Of a stretch of 64,000 nt of DNA, positions 30,228 through 45,200 are shown in pieces; position 1 is the stretch's first letter; each line of letters begins with the position of its first letter. This DNA comes from Clostridia bacterium (GTDB lineage: Bacteria > Bacillota > Clostridia > Christensenellales > UBA1242): positions 1 to 64,000 of the forward strand of contig CAAGDD010000003.1 in NCBI GenBank assembly GCA_900768545.1. The letters run 5' to 3'. A model generated the notes under the pieces. The model ran no database searches. It was not told the DNA's origin and saw only the letters and a list, made by a program, of their open reading frames with translations. The translations under genes were made by a program, and so were the position numbers.

Positions 30228-33200
30228 TTATCTGCCCATTTTCTTGTTTTTGCTATTTTTACGCTTTGAAACGATAGCCAAAGTCATAAATGTAAGAGCG
30301 CCAACAGCCAATGCAGCGATAGCAATGATAATCCACATATATGTCTTATCAGGTTCTCTCCAAACAGCATAGAGTGTAATGCTGTCGAAGTCAACTGTAA
30401 TGGTATCACCATCAAAGAATGCAACTTCTCCATCTTCACTCAATGCCCAGCCAAGGAAGATTTGTTTTCCGTTTGCAAAGTCGAGTGTAGAGAGTGTTGG
30501 AAGTTTGTAGTTTGATCCATAAGTTGTGTTTCGAGATACAGTTCTGCTCGAGCCATTGTTTGGATTGAAGATGATTGTTACAGTCTTTGCGACAACTGTT
30601 GGATTGAGTTCAAAGTCTTGTGCCTTAACTATAAGAACTTTTCCGTAGAGCAAGTCTTCAAATGTAGCTGAATTTCCTACTCTCCAGCCAAGCAAATCGT
30701 AGCCTTCTTCCAACTCAACATCGAGATTGATCTTCTTTGTGAATTTCGCTCTAAACTTGAGTTGTTCTGCAGATGTTTGTTCAAATCCATAGTCGCTGCC
30801 ATAGCCAGTAACTTTGATTGACTTAATGCCGCGTGGTTGATTTACTTTGAAGTTAACCCACTTCAATGTATAGTAAAGTCTAACAACTGTGCTGCCGTCA
30901 CCAGAAACTTTGTATGCTGAATAGTTTTCAGGTTTTTCAAAATCATAACCATCAAAATCTTTGATGTATTGTTGGATATTGATGTCAGATTCTGTTGTGC
31001 CTTCTTCGGTCAAAGTCTTGTCGTTGTCGATCAAATAATCGTTTGCATCAAGGTTTTCGAAGTAGTATTCAACTGTATAATTTGCTGTTCCAACTTCAGA
31101 TTCAACGACGATTTCGATGTTTGTGGTCTTCTTGATTACGAAGCTGTAATCTTTTTCTGTGACATCTTCTCCATCAATAATCCACTTAACAAATCTGTAA
31201 CCAAGTTTTTCTTCTGCGGAGATAGTGACAGTTTCGCCATAAGCGTATTGTCCTGCACCCGTTACTGCATTGATGTGGTTTGTATTGCTGATAGTGATAT
31301 CAACATTGATTCTTACTCTTCTATAATAGTATTCGATCACAAGTTTTCCGTCGCCGGTAATTCTTGGTTCGTTGTTTGCATAAGTTGAGATAACTTTATA
31401 TTCAGCGAATGTAAAGCCTTCAAAATCTCTGTCTTTTTCGTTTGCTGCACGGAGTTGTTCGAGTTGTTCTGCATTGAAGTATGTGTGAACTTTTCCGGTC
31501 AATACTTCATCTTGTCCAACCTTTTCATATTCTGTTTCAGATCCTGGCAAGTTTTCTTTGAAGTATCTTACGCTGTAATTTGCGTCGCTAGCTTTGATAA
31601 CGATTGTAACTTCGGTGTTGTTTTGAAGTGATGCGATCGTGTATGTTTGTCCAGAAACGCCTTCGCTTTGGGTTCTGCCACCAACAATGAATTGTTCGAG
31701 GCTAAATCCTTGACGGAGTTTGATAGAAATCTTAACTTTTTGTCCAAAGACTACTGTCCAAAGGTGTTGAACTGTTGGAGATTCTGTCAAGTTTACATCA
31801 TCTGCTTCAACCTTGTATGGTTTTCCATTGTTGTTTTCAAATGGGTTGTCATAATCAAGGCCGCTTGTTTCATTTCCGTTTTCATCAACAAAGATAAGTT
31901 TCAATGTTCTTGTTTCTCTTACGAAGTAAGTGTTGATAACTGTGCTTCCGTCACCAGCGATTACTTTTGAAACAACATTGCCGTATTCATCTTTTTGATA
32001 CATATCGGTTGTAGCTTTTGCGATATCAAATCCATTGATGTCAATACCACTTGCTGCTACTTTTGCAAGAACGTCGATGCTGTAATACAAGCCATCGTCT
32101 TCAACAAAGATTCTTTCATTAGATGCCTTGCATACTTCGGCTTTGTTTTCTACATCATCGAAGAATACATAATATGCGTCGCCGTCTTTTGTAAGAACTT
32201 TGGTGTCACCATAATAAACATTTCCGTCTTCTTTGACTTCAAATTTGTTTCCTTCAACAACTTCACAAACAGCCTTTCTATTTTCTGCATCATTGAAGAA
32301 TGCATAATAATATCCTTCGTTCTTTGTCAAGATTGTTTGAACAAACTCGGTCATAGTTTTTCCATAAGCTGTAATAGTTCTATCTTCAGTGTCCCAACCA
32401 TTTCCGCTTGTCTTTTGTTTGTTTACTTTGATTGTATATTGAGTATTTTCTTTTGCTTCTGCATAAACCTTGAGATATGTGTTCTTGTCAGGAATGTTGA
32501 ATTTTACAACAAATTGTTGTTTGCCTTCTTCAACACCTTCTGTGATCTCTTCTACTGTCAAGATGTCAACGATACTTCCTTCTTCATCATAAAGCTTGAA
32601 CATATCGGTTGTTGCTGCAAAGCCTTTGTTTACAACAAATGTAAATTCAACTGCTGTGCCAAACTTGAAGTCTTGAGCAACATTGAACAATGTATCTTCG
32701 AGTTTTTCGATTGCTTCAGCATGTTCTGAAATATCAATGATTGTCAAAGTATGATTATTTCTTTCATATCTTACGATAACTTCTGTTGTTTCAGATCCAG
32801 AGATCTTGTTATTTGGATTGAATGTGACATCACGTTTATGATATCCCTTCAAAAGTTCGGCAAGGCCACTTGCGTTTTCAATTTCTGCCAATACAATATC
32901 TTCTGTCAATGTTGAATCTGTCTTTCCTTGAGCTTGGAATGTATAATCAGCATTTTCGCTGTCATAAGTTCCGTCAAGTTTTTCTTTAACGATCTTAATT
33001 GTGTATTTTGTGTTATCTTTAGCGACTGCACTTGCCAAAATTGTAATACCTTTCTTAAGTTCGTTTTCATTTTCAGCACCAAACATCTTAATTGTGTTTA
33101 CATTGATTGTTGCGCCTGCAAAGCTGTTTTCAGTCGAAACTGTGAAGCTTGCATCTTTGTAACCTGCTTTTTCAGAAGCGGTAAGAGTGATAGTGTCTTC

Positions 33201-36200
33201 ATATCTAATCAAATATGTGTTTGTTTCGCCTTCAACAAGTTTGTGTGTGTGTGTTGAAGTTGAAACTGTTACGCTGTCGATATTGTCAGCGATCACAAGT
33301 TTAAGTTTGTAACTTTGTCTTGCCATATAAACTCTAACGATTGACAAACCATCTGCTGTGATTGTAGTAGATTCGTCTTTCTTGTTTTCGTCAAATGCAA
33401 AACCTTTCAAATCAAGAGCCAAGATGTGAGAGAGATTTGAAACATACGCTTGATAGCTTGTAACTGTATCACCAGTCCTTGCTTCGATCAAACTAATGTC
33501 GTCATATCTTCCTGTTCCTTCGACTTCTGAATAATTGCCGTCCAAAGTTTCGTAAACAACTCTGATTGTATAAGTTGTAACGCCTTCACCCCATTTAGCG
33601 AAGATGTCAACATTTCCGCCGTCTGTTGTAAGAAGGTTTCTTACAATTCTAATATCAGTTTGTTCTCCGTCCTTGAAGTAATACCAACCAACAAAGTCAT
33701 AACCTGTCTTCTTTGTCCAACCTTCAACACTGGTTATTGCGGTAGGCAATTCGAGTCTGTCATTGTATTTGATTGTTTGATATTGTTTTTCAAGATAGTA
33801 GCCGTCAGCTTTCTTTGACAAGATCTTTGTATTGTCATAATACAAGCCGTCGTCTTTTGTTTCGAGAACTTCGTTTGTTGAAATATCACAAACTTTTACT
33901 GTGTCGTAATAATATCCGTCAGCTTCTTTTGAAAGAACCACGTTGCCATTATAAGCAATTCCGCTTACGGTCAAGGTAAATTCAATTCCGTCAGCATAAT
34001 CGCAAACTTTGTCATAAACCAAAGTAATGGTGTAAGAGATTTCTTCCCAGTAAGCAAATACTTCTGCTTCGCCACTTGCGTTTGTTTCCAAGTTTTTAGC
34101 GTAATATTTGCCGTCTGCCTTGCAGTAATACAATCCTGCTTCGGCAATGTCACTGACATTTTCTACTTCTGCAATTTGCAAGCTGTCAGATTTGAGTGAC
34201 CAAGATACAAGTTTGTAACCTATTCTTGTGAATGTCAATCCAGCAAGTTCAGTTACTTTGTTGAAGCTTGAATCTGTGTTTTCAATACTTCCTTCACCAC
34301 CATTTGGATTGTATTTGATTGTGTAAGGTTTTGCTTCCCAAACACCATACAAGTCAATGTTATGAGTTTCGCTCATTGTGAAGTTTTCATTGATTGCATA
34401 TTCTGCTATTTCAGCATCTTCGCTTCTTGCCCAACCAAGAAGTTTATATCCTGTTTCAGAGAATGTTACGTCAAACATTCTTGTTTCTGTGTAGAAGTAT
34501 GTTCTGTCTTGTGTTTCTGTGCTGCCGTTCAAGTTTTTGTGGAATGTGAGTGTATAGCTCTTTGGAGCTGTTACAATCTCAACAAGCACATTGCTTGTAG
34601 GCATTGTGAATGTGTAATAGTTATTTTCGTCGGCAGTAAGATCAGTCTTGATTTCGCCCGCTGTGATTGAAACAGAACTGATTTCATAGCCTTCTGCGAT
34701 TGCAAATTTTACTTTAACAGTCGCTGTGTAAAGGATATTGTATTTTTCTTTGTCAACAACTGCTTTTGTTTCTTCAACTATTCCGCCATTTGGCAAAATT
34801 GAGTAAACAATTTCAGCACCTGTGACGCCGTCAATAGCAACATCTTTCTTTCCTTCTTCGTCTTCAACTTCTTTTGTCAAAGCGACTGACAAGTCAAAGC
34901 CGACCAAGTCAAATTTAGCGTTGAATACACTATTTCCGTCAGCAGCAATGATAAGTGCGTCTTCATCAAATGTTGCTTTTGCATAACCACTGATGTCAAC
35001 ACCTTCAAATTGATTCAAAGTAGCGTTTACTTTGTTGATATCGATTTGAGCGTTTGTTGTGCCAGTGAAGTCTTTGCTTCCAAGGGCTTGATATGTTCCG
35101 TCAATCTTTTGGATTCTGTAATTTACAACATATTTTGTATTGTCCGCTTCTTTCCATTTTGCTGTGGCTGTCAAGTTTTCGAAGCCTTCAAATGTGAATG
35201 ATGCGTGATCTGTGTATGTTTGATCACCGATAGTCCAATATTCAAGAACATAACCAATCTTCTTAAATCTGTTCGCTTCAAGGTTCTTGGTTTCGCCATG
35301 GATCCAGTTTTGAGTATACTCTGTTATGCCGTCATCAGTAACTCCGTCATTGCCCACGAATGTAATTGTGTAGATGATGTCAGTTGCAGTAAATTCGATT
35401 GATGTTGCTTTTGTAGGCATATCAAACTTAACTGTTTGTGCACTTTCATCCAAGTTAAGAGTTACGTTATTGTTTGAAGTTTCTCTGCAAGCTGTAAACT
35501 TGAAGCCGTCTTTCATTGAATAAGCAAGATTTACTGTCGCGCCAAATTTAACAGTTCCAGTGATTCTTCCAGATACAGTCATGTCAAGTGCTGCATTATC
35601 GCTGCCAGTTGCGGCTGCTTTGTCAACGCTTGCAGTAACTGATGAGAATTTGTTTGCATCAAATGTTACATTGAAGTCGAACCATTGTCTATCATAATAT
35701 ACTTCCAATGTTGCACCGTCTTTTGTCATAACTTGACTCAAAACGCTCTTGTCATTGTTTAAGATATAATTTTCGATAGATTGTGGAGTTGTGGTAACTG
35801 TGTCTGTGATATGAGCAGTGTTTGCGCTATCAGTGTCAACAAGTTCATAGCTTCCGTCAACTTTTTCATGGTAGTATTTAATGCTATAAGTGATGTCGAT
35901 TGCTTGCCATACTGCCCACAAATCAATGTCGTTTGCAGTCATATAAACCGCTTCAGCTGTTGGCAAGTTTTCTGCTTTATACAATTCTTCAACAAGACCT
36001 TGATCAGCATTTTGTTTATCAAGAGCCCAGCCAATGAATTTGTATCCGTCTTTTGTCCAATTTGCATCAATATCTTTGATTTGATACATATCTTTTGCAA
36101 AGACTTTTGATTCAGAAGATGTTGTTGTATCTTCATCATCAACATTTCTGTGATATGTGATTGTATAAGTCTTTGGAGCAGATTGTGCTGTGATTTCAAT

Positions 36201-39200
36201 TGCGTAATATGGCATTGCGGCAATCTTGTATGAATTGTCGTTTTCATCAAAGACAAATCCGAACAATTTATTATCACCAAGATAGAAGCCGTCTGCTTTA
36301 AGAGTAAGATCACCAAGCAATTGTCTTGTTCTTGCATAATAGCCGTCGTTTTGCTTTGTCAAAACTGCATAGCCGTTGTAATACAAGCCGTCTACTTTTG
36401 TGGTGTCAAATGTAGCACCTTCAACCACGTCGCAAACTTCCAAGTCGCCAGCATAATATTTTCCGTCAACGATTGAAAGAATCTTAACGCTTCCATAATA
36501 TACATCGCCATTTTCTTTCACTGTGAATACGTTTTCTTCAACATAATCACAAACTTTTGAGTTTGCAGTGAAGTCTTTTGAGCCTTCAACTTTGTATGCT
36601 CTTGCTGTGAAGCCTGTTGACATATATCCTTCTTTCAAAGTCAAGCGAACTTTGAATGGGATTTGATAATAGATACGATATTCTTTTCCGTCTTTTGTTG
36701 TCATTGTCGAGAATGAGTTTTCAACGCCGTCATCTTCAGGAACAAAGCTTACTGCTCCGTTTGATTCGTCGCTGCGAAGTGTCAAACCATAGTGCAATCT
36801 GTTGTATCTAATTTCAACAGTTGAATATGGATCTTCTTCTGTGCCTTTATGCCAGCCGATAACAACTCCGCCAGTGAATGATGCAAATGCATATCCTGGG
36901 AATGTTTTGATCAAGTTGTTTGCAATCAAGAATTCATAATCAACAACTGTGTCAGTTGTGGTCTTGAACAACTCGATAGTTGACTTATAGTTTTCTTTAT
37001 AATATTCGTCATATTCTGGTAAAGAATATTTAACAGCGTATGTTGTGTCATTTCTTTCGCTTGCTGTAAGTTTGATTGTTGATTTTTCAGAGAAAGTAAA
37101 TTCACAATATGTTTCACCGTCTGCAGTAACAGCTTGCACATCAGCAAATTCGCCGTCACCAAGTTTGAGTTTGAAGCCTTCGAAGTCATAGCCGTTTGCT
37201 ACAACGCTCTTAACTTCTTGGCCGTCTTTGTAGATAGCATATACTCTAATCTTGCTGCCGTAAGATACTGGCAATGATTGAGCATATCCTTGAACTTTTC
37301 CGTCAATTTCAATCTTGACGCTTGTGATATCAAGGCCTCTGTCACCTTCAAATGAAAGTGAGTATTGTTCTGGGCACCATACTGCATAGAGATCAACATT
37401 CTCGCTGTAATTTTCTTCCATGATATAAGTATCATTGTCATGATATTTAACACTTTCGGTGTTGTTGTCGCCAACTGCTGAAAGAGCCCAACCTTGGAAG
37501 ATGTAATCACTTCTTGTGAATGTGTTTTTGTCAAGTTTTGTTGACTTCTTGTATGTCGCCGTTTGAGTCTTTGTTTCTGTCGAGCCAGCAAAGTTTGCAT
37601 GGAATGTAATTGTATATTCTTGTGCAACGCTTTGTGCTGTAACTGAAACATTTTCAACAGCAGGCATTGTAAATTCACCATTAGTGATGTTTGCTTTGTC
37701 ACAAGCGTAACCGACAAATTTGAATCCATTGTCTGAAATTGTGTATGAGAGTTTTACAACAGTTTCAAATCTTACTTGATAACTTCCTTCGCCCAAAGAC
37801 TTGATGTAGAATTCTGCGTTGCCTTCTTTTGTAAGATCAGTTGATGCTACAAAGTCAGCAATTCCTTGTTCTGCAACCAATGAAAGGTTGAAGTATTTTC
37901 TTGTGTAAGTGATTTCAATCTTTGTTGTTCCGTTTGCGTCGATTTTCTTGAGAACGATATTGTCGTTTCTGTCAAATCCGTCTGTTGTTGGATATTCACC
38001 GGCTGTCAACGCTTTGATCATCTCTTCAGTGATGTCAGTGTCGGTTATTCCTGTTCCAACTTTTGTATCTTCGACTTTCATTGTTCCGTCGAGTTGTTCA
38101 TAGATGTAGTCAACACTATATTTTGTGTCATCTTTTGCTTTCCATTGAGCAAACAATTCGCTATCAGCCAAGATGTCAACTGTTGAAGTTTCAGCCAAAA
38201 CTTCTCCGCTTCTATTGAATGACCAACCCAAGAATGTGTAGCCCGCTCTTGCTGCTGGAGCAATAAGACCAACAACAGTTTCGCTGTTTTCTGCGTCAAC
38301 AACGAATGCGTTTTGATATGTGTCAGCATATCTAACTTTTACGCTAGCATATTCAAGACTTGTTTCACCAGTAGAATCTGCCGCTTTGTTGAGATTGAAT
38401 GTAAGAGTGTAAACATTTGCTGTGTAAAGAACATTTACAACAACATCTGTCGCACCCATTGTTCCTTCAACAACTTCTTGTGCTTTGTCTTTGATAGTGT
38501 ATCCTGCCACTTCTGGAGTCTTAACGCTATATGTTTGACCATATTCAACTGAAGCGGTGTAAGAATTGTGAAGTTCTTTTTCGTCAACAGACTTATATGT
38601 GATTGTCAAATTGTAAGAGTTTGTTCTCCAACGAGCAGTGATAGATACGTTGCCGTATTTTCCTGCACCAATAACAACGCTTCCGTCTTCTGCGAAGTCG
38701 ATTGTTGTTTTTGTCCAATTTCCAATTTCTGGAATTGTCAAAACTTCATAACCTACAAATGTGTGACCTTCTTTTGTGATTTGAGTCTTTGTAGGCAATG
38801 TGATTGAGTCTTCGATAGTAAATTCTTTTCTATAGAATGTTACCATTTCGTGCAAGTCATTTTCTTCTGTAACTTGTTTCCAGTCACTAATAGTTTCATC
38901 AAGTTTTCCACCATCAAGAGCAAGGTCAACATGATATACGTTTGCTTTCCAGATAGCATAGAGTGTGATTGTGTCACCGTCAGTTGCTGTCAAGTTTCTA
39001 ACTTCTGTCAAATCTTTTACAAGGTTAGCATACATAACATCTTCACCACCAACTCTTTCAACGCTAGCACCTTCGAAGAAGTTTGCTACATATTTGCCGT
39101 CAGCCAACGCTGCGCTTGTTGCCCAACCAACAAAACTGTAACCGGTCTTTTCAAATGTGTTTTGAGAAAGTGTGATAGCACTGTCAAACGATGCAGAGAT

Positions 39201-42200
39201 ATCTGCGATAACAGCATCATTTGTGTTCGTATTTCCGTTAAACTTGATCGTGTAGTTGTTTGCTCTCCATTGAGCATACAACTTGATAACTTCGCCAGCA
39301 GTTGTTGTCAAGCTTGAAAGTTTTTCGCCTACAGCAACTTTTGAGCCAGTTCCGTTTGCATTTCTGTTCCATTCAACAAATGTGTAACCTGTTGCGTTAA
39401 ATCCACCTTCGATTGCTTCGCTTGCAGAGATAACTGTCAACTTGTCAAGATATTTTAAAGTAATTTCTTGAGATGTTTGTTCTGCACTTGCGTCAGGATA
39501 GTTTGAAATGTATTGAACTTTGTATTCGATTTGTTTCCATTGAGCATACAATGTTACAACGCCACCAAGCTCGGCAGTAAGTCTGCTAACTGTTTCTTCG
39601 TCAGCATAAACTTTTCCGGTTCCGTCTTGAGCCATTGTCCAACCTACAAAGTCGTGTCCTACTTTTGTATAGGTATTTTTGCTGAGTTTGAACTCTTCGC
39701 TGAATGGAATGTTTTGTTTACCTTCCATTTCATCTCCAAGTCCACCATTTGCATCATACTTCAAAGTATATGTGTTTGTTGCCCAAACTGCATACAAGCT
39801 GATGTTGTCATAATAGTTGTAAACAAATTCTGTTTCGCTCTTGTCGAAGAGATGTGCTCCATTGTCAGCATCTTCTTTCGAAAGTGCCCAACCAGCAAAT
39901 CCATAACCTTCTTTTGTGAAGTTTTTGTTAATGATTTGAGTTGTTCTATTAAATGTTGCTTTGCTTGTGTAGTGGTCAATAACATTTGTTGTTTCACCAG
40001 AAATTTCTTCAGCAGTTCCGCCGTTTCCATAATAAGTGATAACAAATGTCTTGTTTTCTGCGCTTGCTTCTGCAACAACTTCATCTTTTCCTACAAGCAC
40101 TTCAACCATAGCGTCTGTAGATTCATTTGAATTTACTGTCCACTTGCCAAAGTCGTAACCAGTCTTTGAAGTTCCGTCAACATCTGCATATACAAGACTT
40201 GCAGTGAGTTGAACTTTCACACCAAACTTAACTTTGATAGTTGTGTTTGTTTCTGTAATAGTTTCATTTACTGTATAGTCGCCATAAGATGCGTCTGTAA
40301 CAGATTTAACTGTAACTTTGTCAATTCCTTCACCAAACTTAACTGTCAAGTTGATGTCGCTGCGTTTGTAGTAAACATTAACGATTGTAGAACCGTTACC
40401 AGCAACAGTCTTTCCGCTTTCAAATGTTTCATAAACAAAGCCGTCGATTGCAGCAAGTTTTGTCTTATCCAATTCTTTGATTTCAGAATCTGTGTTTCCT
40501 GTGAGTGTTGTGTAGATGATGTTTGAGTCACTGTCAACATAAACTTTGTATCCGCCTGTGATATTTCCGCCTTCGTCAAGAACAAATCCTGAAACATCTT
40601 CAAGCAAGTATTTAACTTTAAATTCAACTTCAAGTGTGTCAGCCAACGCTTGAATGTCAAGGTTTTGAGCAGGCATTGAAGTGAGATAATATTTTTCGCC
40701 ATCTTGTTCAACAAGATTAGATGACCATTGTTTGAATGAGTAGCCAGCTTCTGCTTCTGCATTCAATTCTACTCTTGCACCAAATCTAACTTCATAAGTC
40801 TTAACGCCGTCTTCGCCAGTAACATCAACCACATTTGCACCTGTTACAGCAGCAACTGATTTAATACCTGTGCTTGTTGTCAATGTCAATCTTATGTCGT
40901 TTCTTCTTTGATACTTAACTTCAATCAAAGCAGCACCAGCATTTTCCAAAGCGGCACTGTCTGTTTCGTCAAGATCTGCGTTGTTGTAATATTTAACAAC
41001 TTTTCCTGCCATATCGGCTGTTGGATTTACAAATCCTGCTTCTGAAACAAAGCTATCTTTGATATCATTGAGTGTAATTGTATAATCAACTTTTCCGCTC
41101 AAGATTGCGTCTTTGTGAGATGCGATAGTTTCATATCCATCACCAGCAAAGTTTTCAAACATAAATCTTACGATATATTTATATTCGTTTGCAGTTGCTT
41201 TTGCAGTAAAGTCAATATTTTTGTTTGCAACAAATTTATAAGTGTATTTGTTGTTTTCTGTCAAAGTAGGAGTAAGGATCTTTTCTTCACTTGTTCCTTC
41301 TTCAACTTGTTCTGTGTAAGCCAATCCACCATAGGTGTAGCCGTTTGTCACATCAATTACAATTTCAACATTTTCGTTGTATTTGTAAGTGTTTGCGCCA
41401 GTTGCAGCAGTGCCTTGTTCGGTCGCAACAGTGATTGTGTAAGTATTTCTTGTGTAGTAAAGTTTCAATACAAGTGAGCCTTGGCCGTCAACAACACCAC
41501 TTGTGATATTGTTTGCATTTGCTGCGTCAAATGTGAAGCCAAAGTATTCTTTCTTTTCGATTGAAACGCTGTCACCAGTTGTTGCAGATACTCTTGCGTT
41601 TGAGTAAACAGGAAGGATTGTTTCAAATGTTTCTTCAACTTTCAAAGTGCTGTCGAGAACATAAGTTCCGTCAAGTTTTTGCAAGTAGTATTCAATAGCA
41701 TAGTGAGAGTCACCATTGTTCCAAATAGCTACGAGTGTAACTGTGTCACCTTCAACCGATGTCAAGTTTTTAACAGTAGCGCCGTCTTCGAATGTTTGTC
41801 CATTGAAGAGCCAGCCACCAAAGTCATAACCTTCACGTTTGAATGATGTCTTTGGAAGTGTGATTTCTTTGTCATATTCACCATGGATTGAAGCCATTTC
41901 GCCAGATGTAGCGCCGTTCTTATCGAATGCAATTGTGTATTCGATTGCTTTCCAGTTTGCATAAAGTGTAACAACACCAACATTTCCGCTAGTTTCTGTC
42001 CATCTATCTGTGGTCAAGTTTGAAACTTCTGCTTTTGCAGCATATTTAACTACTCCGTCGCTAGTTTCAGCCCAACCTTGGAAGAGATATCCAAGTTTTG
42101 CGAATGCAGAGCCGTCGCTGAGAGTGAATGTTTCATCGTAAGTTGCGATTACTTCATCGATTGCACCAGTTCCGCCGTTTGAGTTGTAAACAACTTTATA

Positions 42201-45200
42201 TTGATTTGCTTTTGAACTTGCAACAAATGTCAAGCTGTCAACAACATTATAAACAAATTTGATTCCGTTTTCGTCATAAGTTGTTTCGCCTTGTGTCCAC
42301 TTGTCGAAGTAGTAGCCAGTCTTTGCAGTTGCGGTCAAAGTGATTGTTTCGCCAAATACAACAGCATAAGTATTGTCTTGTCCTTCAATTTTGTTTGCAC
42401 CAGCAACTTCAATATCTGTGTGAACATCGCCTTCAACTGTAAAGGTGATTGTGTCTGTTTCCCAAGTTGCAACGAGTGTTACTTCGGCTGCATTTTGAGA
42501 AGCAAGATTCATAAACTTAACTGCGTCATTTCCATTGATATACAAGCCGTCAGCAGTTACATTTTGGTCAGCACTTGTTGTGCCCCATTTTGCAGTGCTA
42601 TAATCACCGTCAACAACTTTCCAGCCTTTAAATGTGTGTCCAAGTTTTGTTGGAGCAGCAACATCAAATGCTGTGTCAAATGTAGCTGTGGTGTCAGCCA
42701 TTGTGTTTCCACCATCAGTGTTATATTTAACTTTGTATGTGATAGCATTCCAGATTGCAGTGATTGTGTCGTTTCCAACAGCAACAGTATAAGTTTGATT
42801 TTCTTCATCCAAATTTCCGTGGAAGTTTTCAGATTTTGTCCAACCACCGAATGTATATCCAACTCTTGTGAGTGTTGGCAACGAAATCTTTGTTCCATAG
42901 TTTTGAGTGATTGTTTCACTAGTCTCGCTAGAATCAGCTTTCTTTCCGCCATTGTAGATGATTGTCAATGTGTAAGAATCGATTTCTGCGTTTGCTGTGA
43001 TAGCAACATCTTTGATAAGCATTGTAAGAGTAGTAGTCATGTCAGCAAGTTGTGCACTTGTGTAATCTGCGCATGTGTAACCCTTCCAAGAATATCCTGT
43101 CATAAGTGTGCTTGCAACTTTAAATTCAGCTCCGTGATACAATACATATTCAACGCCCGCTTCCACAGTTGTGCCGGCGAGAGTTGTTTCGCCAAGAGCA
43201 ACAACAACACTTTCAATTCCGTCAGTCTTTGAAACAGTCAATTTGTATGTGTTTCTTGTAAAGTAAAGCTTAATTTCAGTTGTTCCAACGCCATTTTCGT
43301 CAACTTTAACAACCTTGTCTTGTGCTGCAAGATTTGTCCTTTTAGCATCAAATGTAAAGCCAAGTTTTGAATATGTTGCACCCTTTCCTTCAAGAACAAC
43401 TTTTGTGTTGTCTCTTGTATCGAAGGTCAATGTTTCACTTGTTACACCGTCGCCACGATTGTCAGTAAGAGTTTGTGCGTTGTCATAAGATCCGTCAACA
43501 CCTGCGAAGATAGTTGTGATCTTATAGTCAATTCCGCTGTTTGCAGTCCATTTAGCATAAACATCAATGTTTGCATTGTCAACGTCTGTCAAGTTTTGAA
43601 CTTTTTGTCCGTCAGTATACAAAATTGTGTCGCTATCTTTTTCTGTCCAGCCAGCGAATGTATAACCTATTTTTGCAAATGTGTTTGCATCGAGTGCTGT
43701 TTCAACTCCATAGGTCAATGTTTGAACATGAGTTTCTTCTGCACTTGCATCAGGATAATTTGAGTGGAATGTGATTGTGTAAGTGTGAACTTTCCATTGT
43801 GCATAGAATATTGCATCACCAGCATAAATCCATTTTCCTTCGCTATCTGTGTAAGTGATAGAACCATTTGTCAAGTTTTTAGCAAGTTTCTTGTCAAGTC
43901 CAATTGCAAGAGTGTCACCATCTGCAGATGTGAACCAACCTTTGAATGTGTGACCCTTTCTTTCTGGAGCAGTAAGGTCAGCAAATTCGCTTGTTGTGTT
44001 GAAGACAACTGAAAGTTCAGCTGTGCCTTCGGTGTCTGCATGGTTTTGATCAAGAGTGATCTTGTAAGTAACTGGGGTCCAGTTTGCAGTCAACTTAATG
44101 TCACCATAAGCATGAGCATTCAATACAAGGTCGCCAGCGTTTACTGTCAATGTGCTTTGAACAGTTTGATCGCAATGAGCATTGTCTGCCCAAGCAGCTG
44201 TCCAACCAGCAAATGTGTATCCAACTTTTGATGGATCAGTAAATCTAACTGTTTGTGAAGCCATGTCAGTGATATAAGTCGTCTTATAATCATTTCCGTC
44301 AAGAACAAATCCTTCTGGAACATTAGCATAAGATCCGCCATTCAAGTCACAAACGATGTTGTTTGTAATTCCTGTGAAGTGCAAATATACATAATATGCA
44401 TCTGAATTTGCAACTGCTGGCATATTGAATGCTATATCAGCAAATGTTGTTGCTTCTGTTAAATCAAATCCGAAAGCATATCCAGCATAAGTATATCCAG
44501 CATAGAGTTTCAAATCAGAGATTGTGACTTGAGCATCATAATCAATCTTTGGATCAGTATCAAATGAGCAATAATCGTTGATATCTTTGAATGTTCCAAC
44601 GCCTTCGATAGTGAGTGTGAATTTATTTACAAGAGTATTTCCACTCAAACCTTTATTGAAGTATCCACCGATATCCAATTGATATTGATTTCTTGTGTAG
44701 AAGTATTCAACAACGGCATTTCCGTCAGCACTTACAACAACTTGTTGTGCAACAGGTGCTGTAAATCCGTCGTAGCTCAAAAGTTGTGCAGTAACTGTTG
44801 AGTCTGTTTCGCCGTAGTATTCTTTTGTATCTTTGAGCGTGCAGTTTTCTGTTGTCAAAGCACCATCTACGCCAATATTTTCAAGATAATATTTAACTGT
44901 GTATTTTGTTCCTGCATTCTTTGTCCAATAACCGAACAATTTTGTTGAATTGTCAGCTGTGACAAAGTCTGTTGAAGAGATAACTTTGTTTGCATCAACT
45001 GCGTCTTCGCCGATAGCATAAGCAGCAGTATAGAAGCCAACAAATGTGTAACCATCTCTTGTGATTGCTTTTTCAAGATTTGCAAATGAAATGCTTTCTG
45101 ATCCTGAAACTGATTTGTAAAGTGTTGCGAATGTGCTGTCATAGATCGCATACAATGTAGCTTTTCCGTTTGTGAACAAATCTTCAAAGCCAGTAACAGT

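Noticed and set aside
30231..30360. LPxTG sortase signal at the end of the giant protein
   Set aside because: No LPxTG or close variant precedes the helix; only a membrane helix and basic tail are supported.
42291..43232. 313-codon plus-strand frame and many others opposite the giant gene
   Set aside because: Cys/Ser/Phe-rich shadow frames produced by the Thr/Asn/Lys-rich codons of the giant protein.
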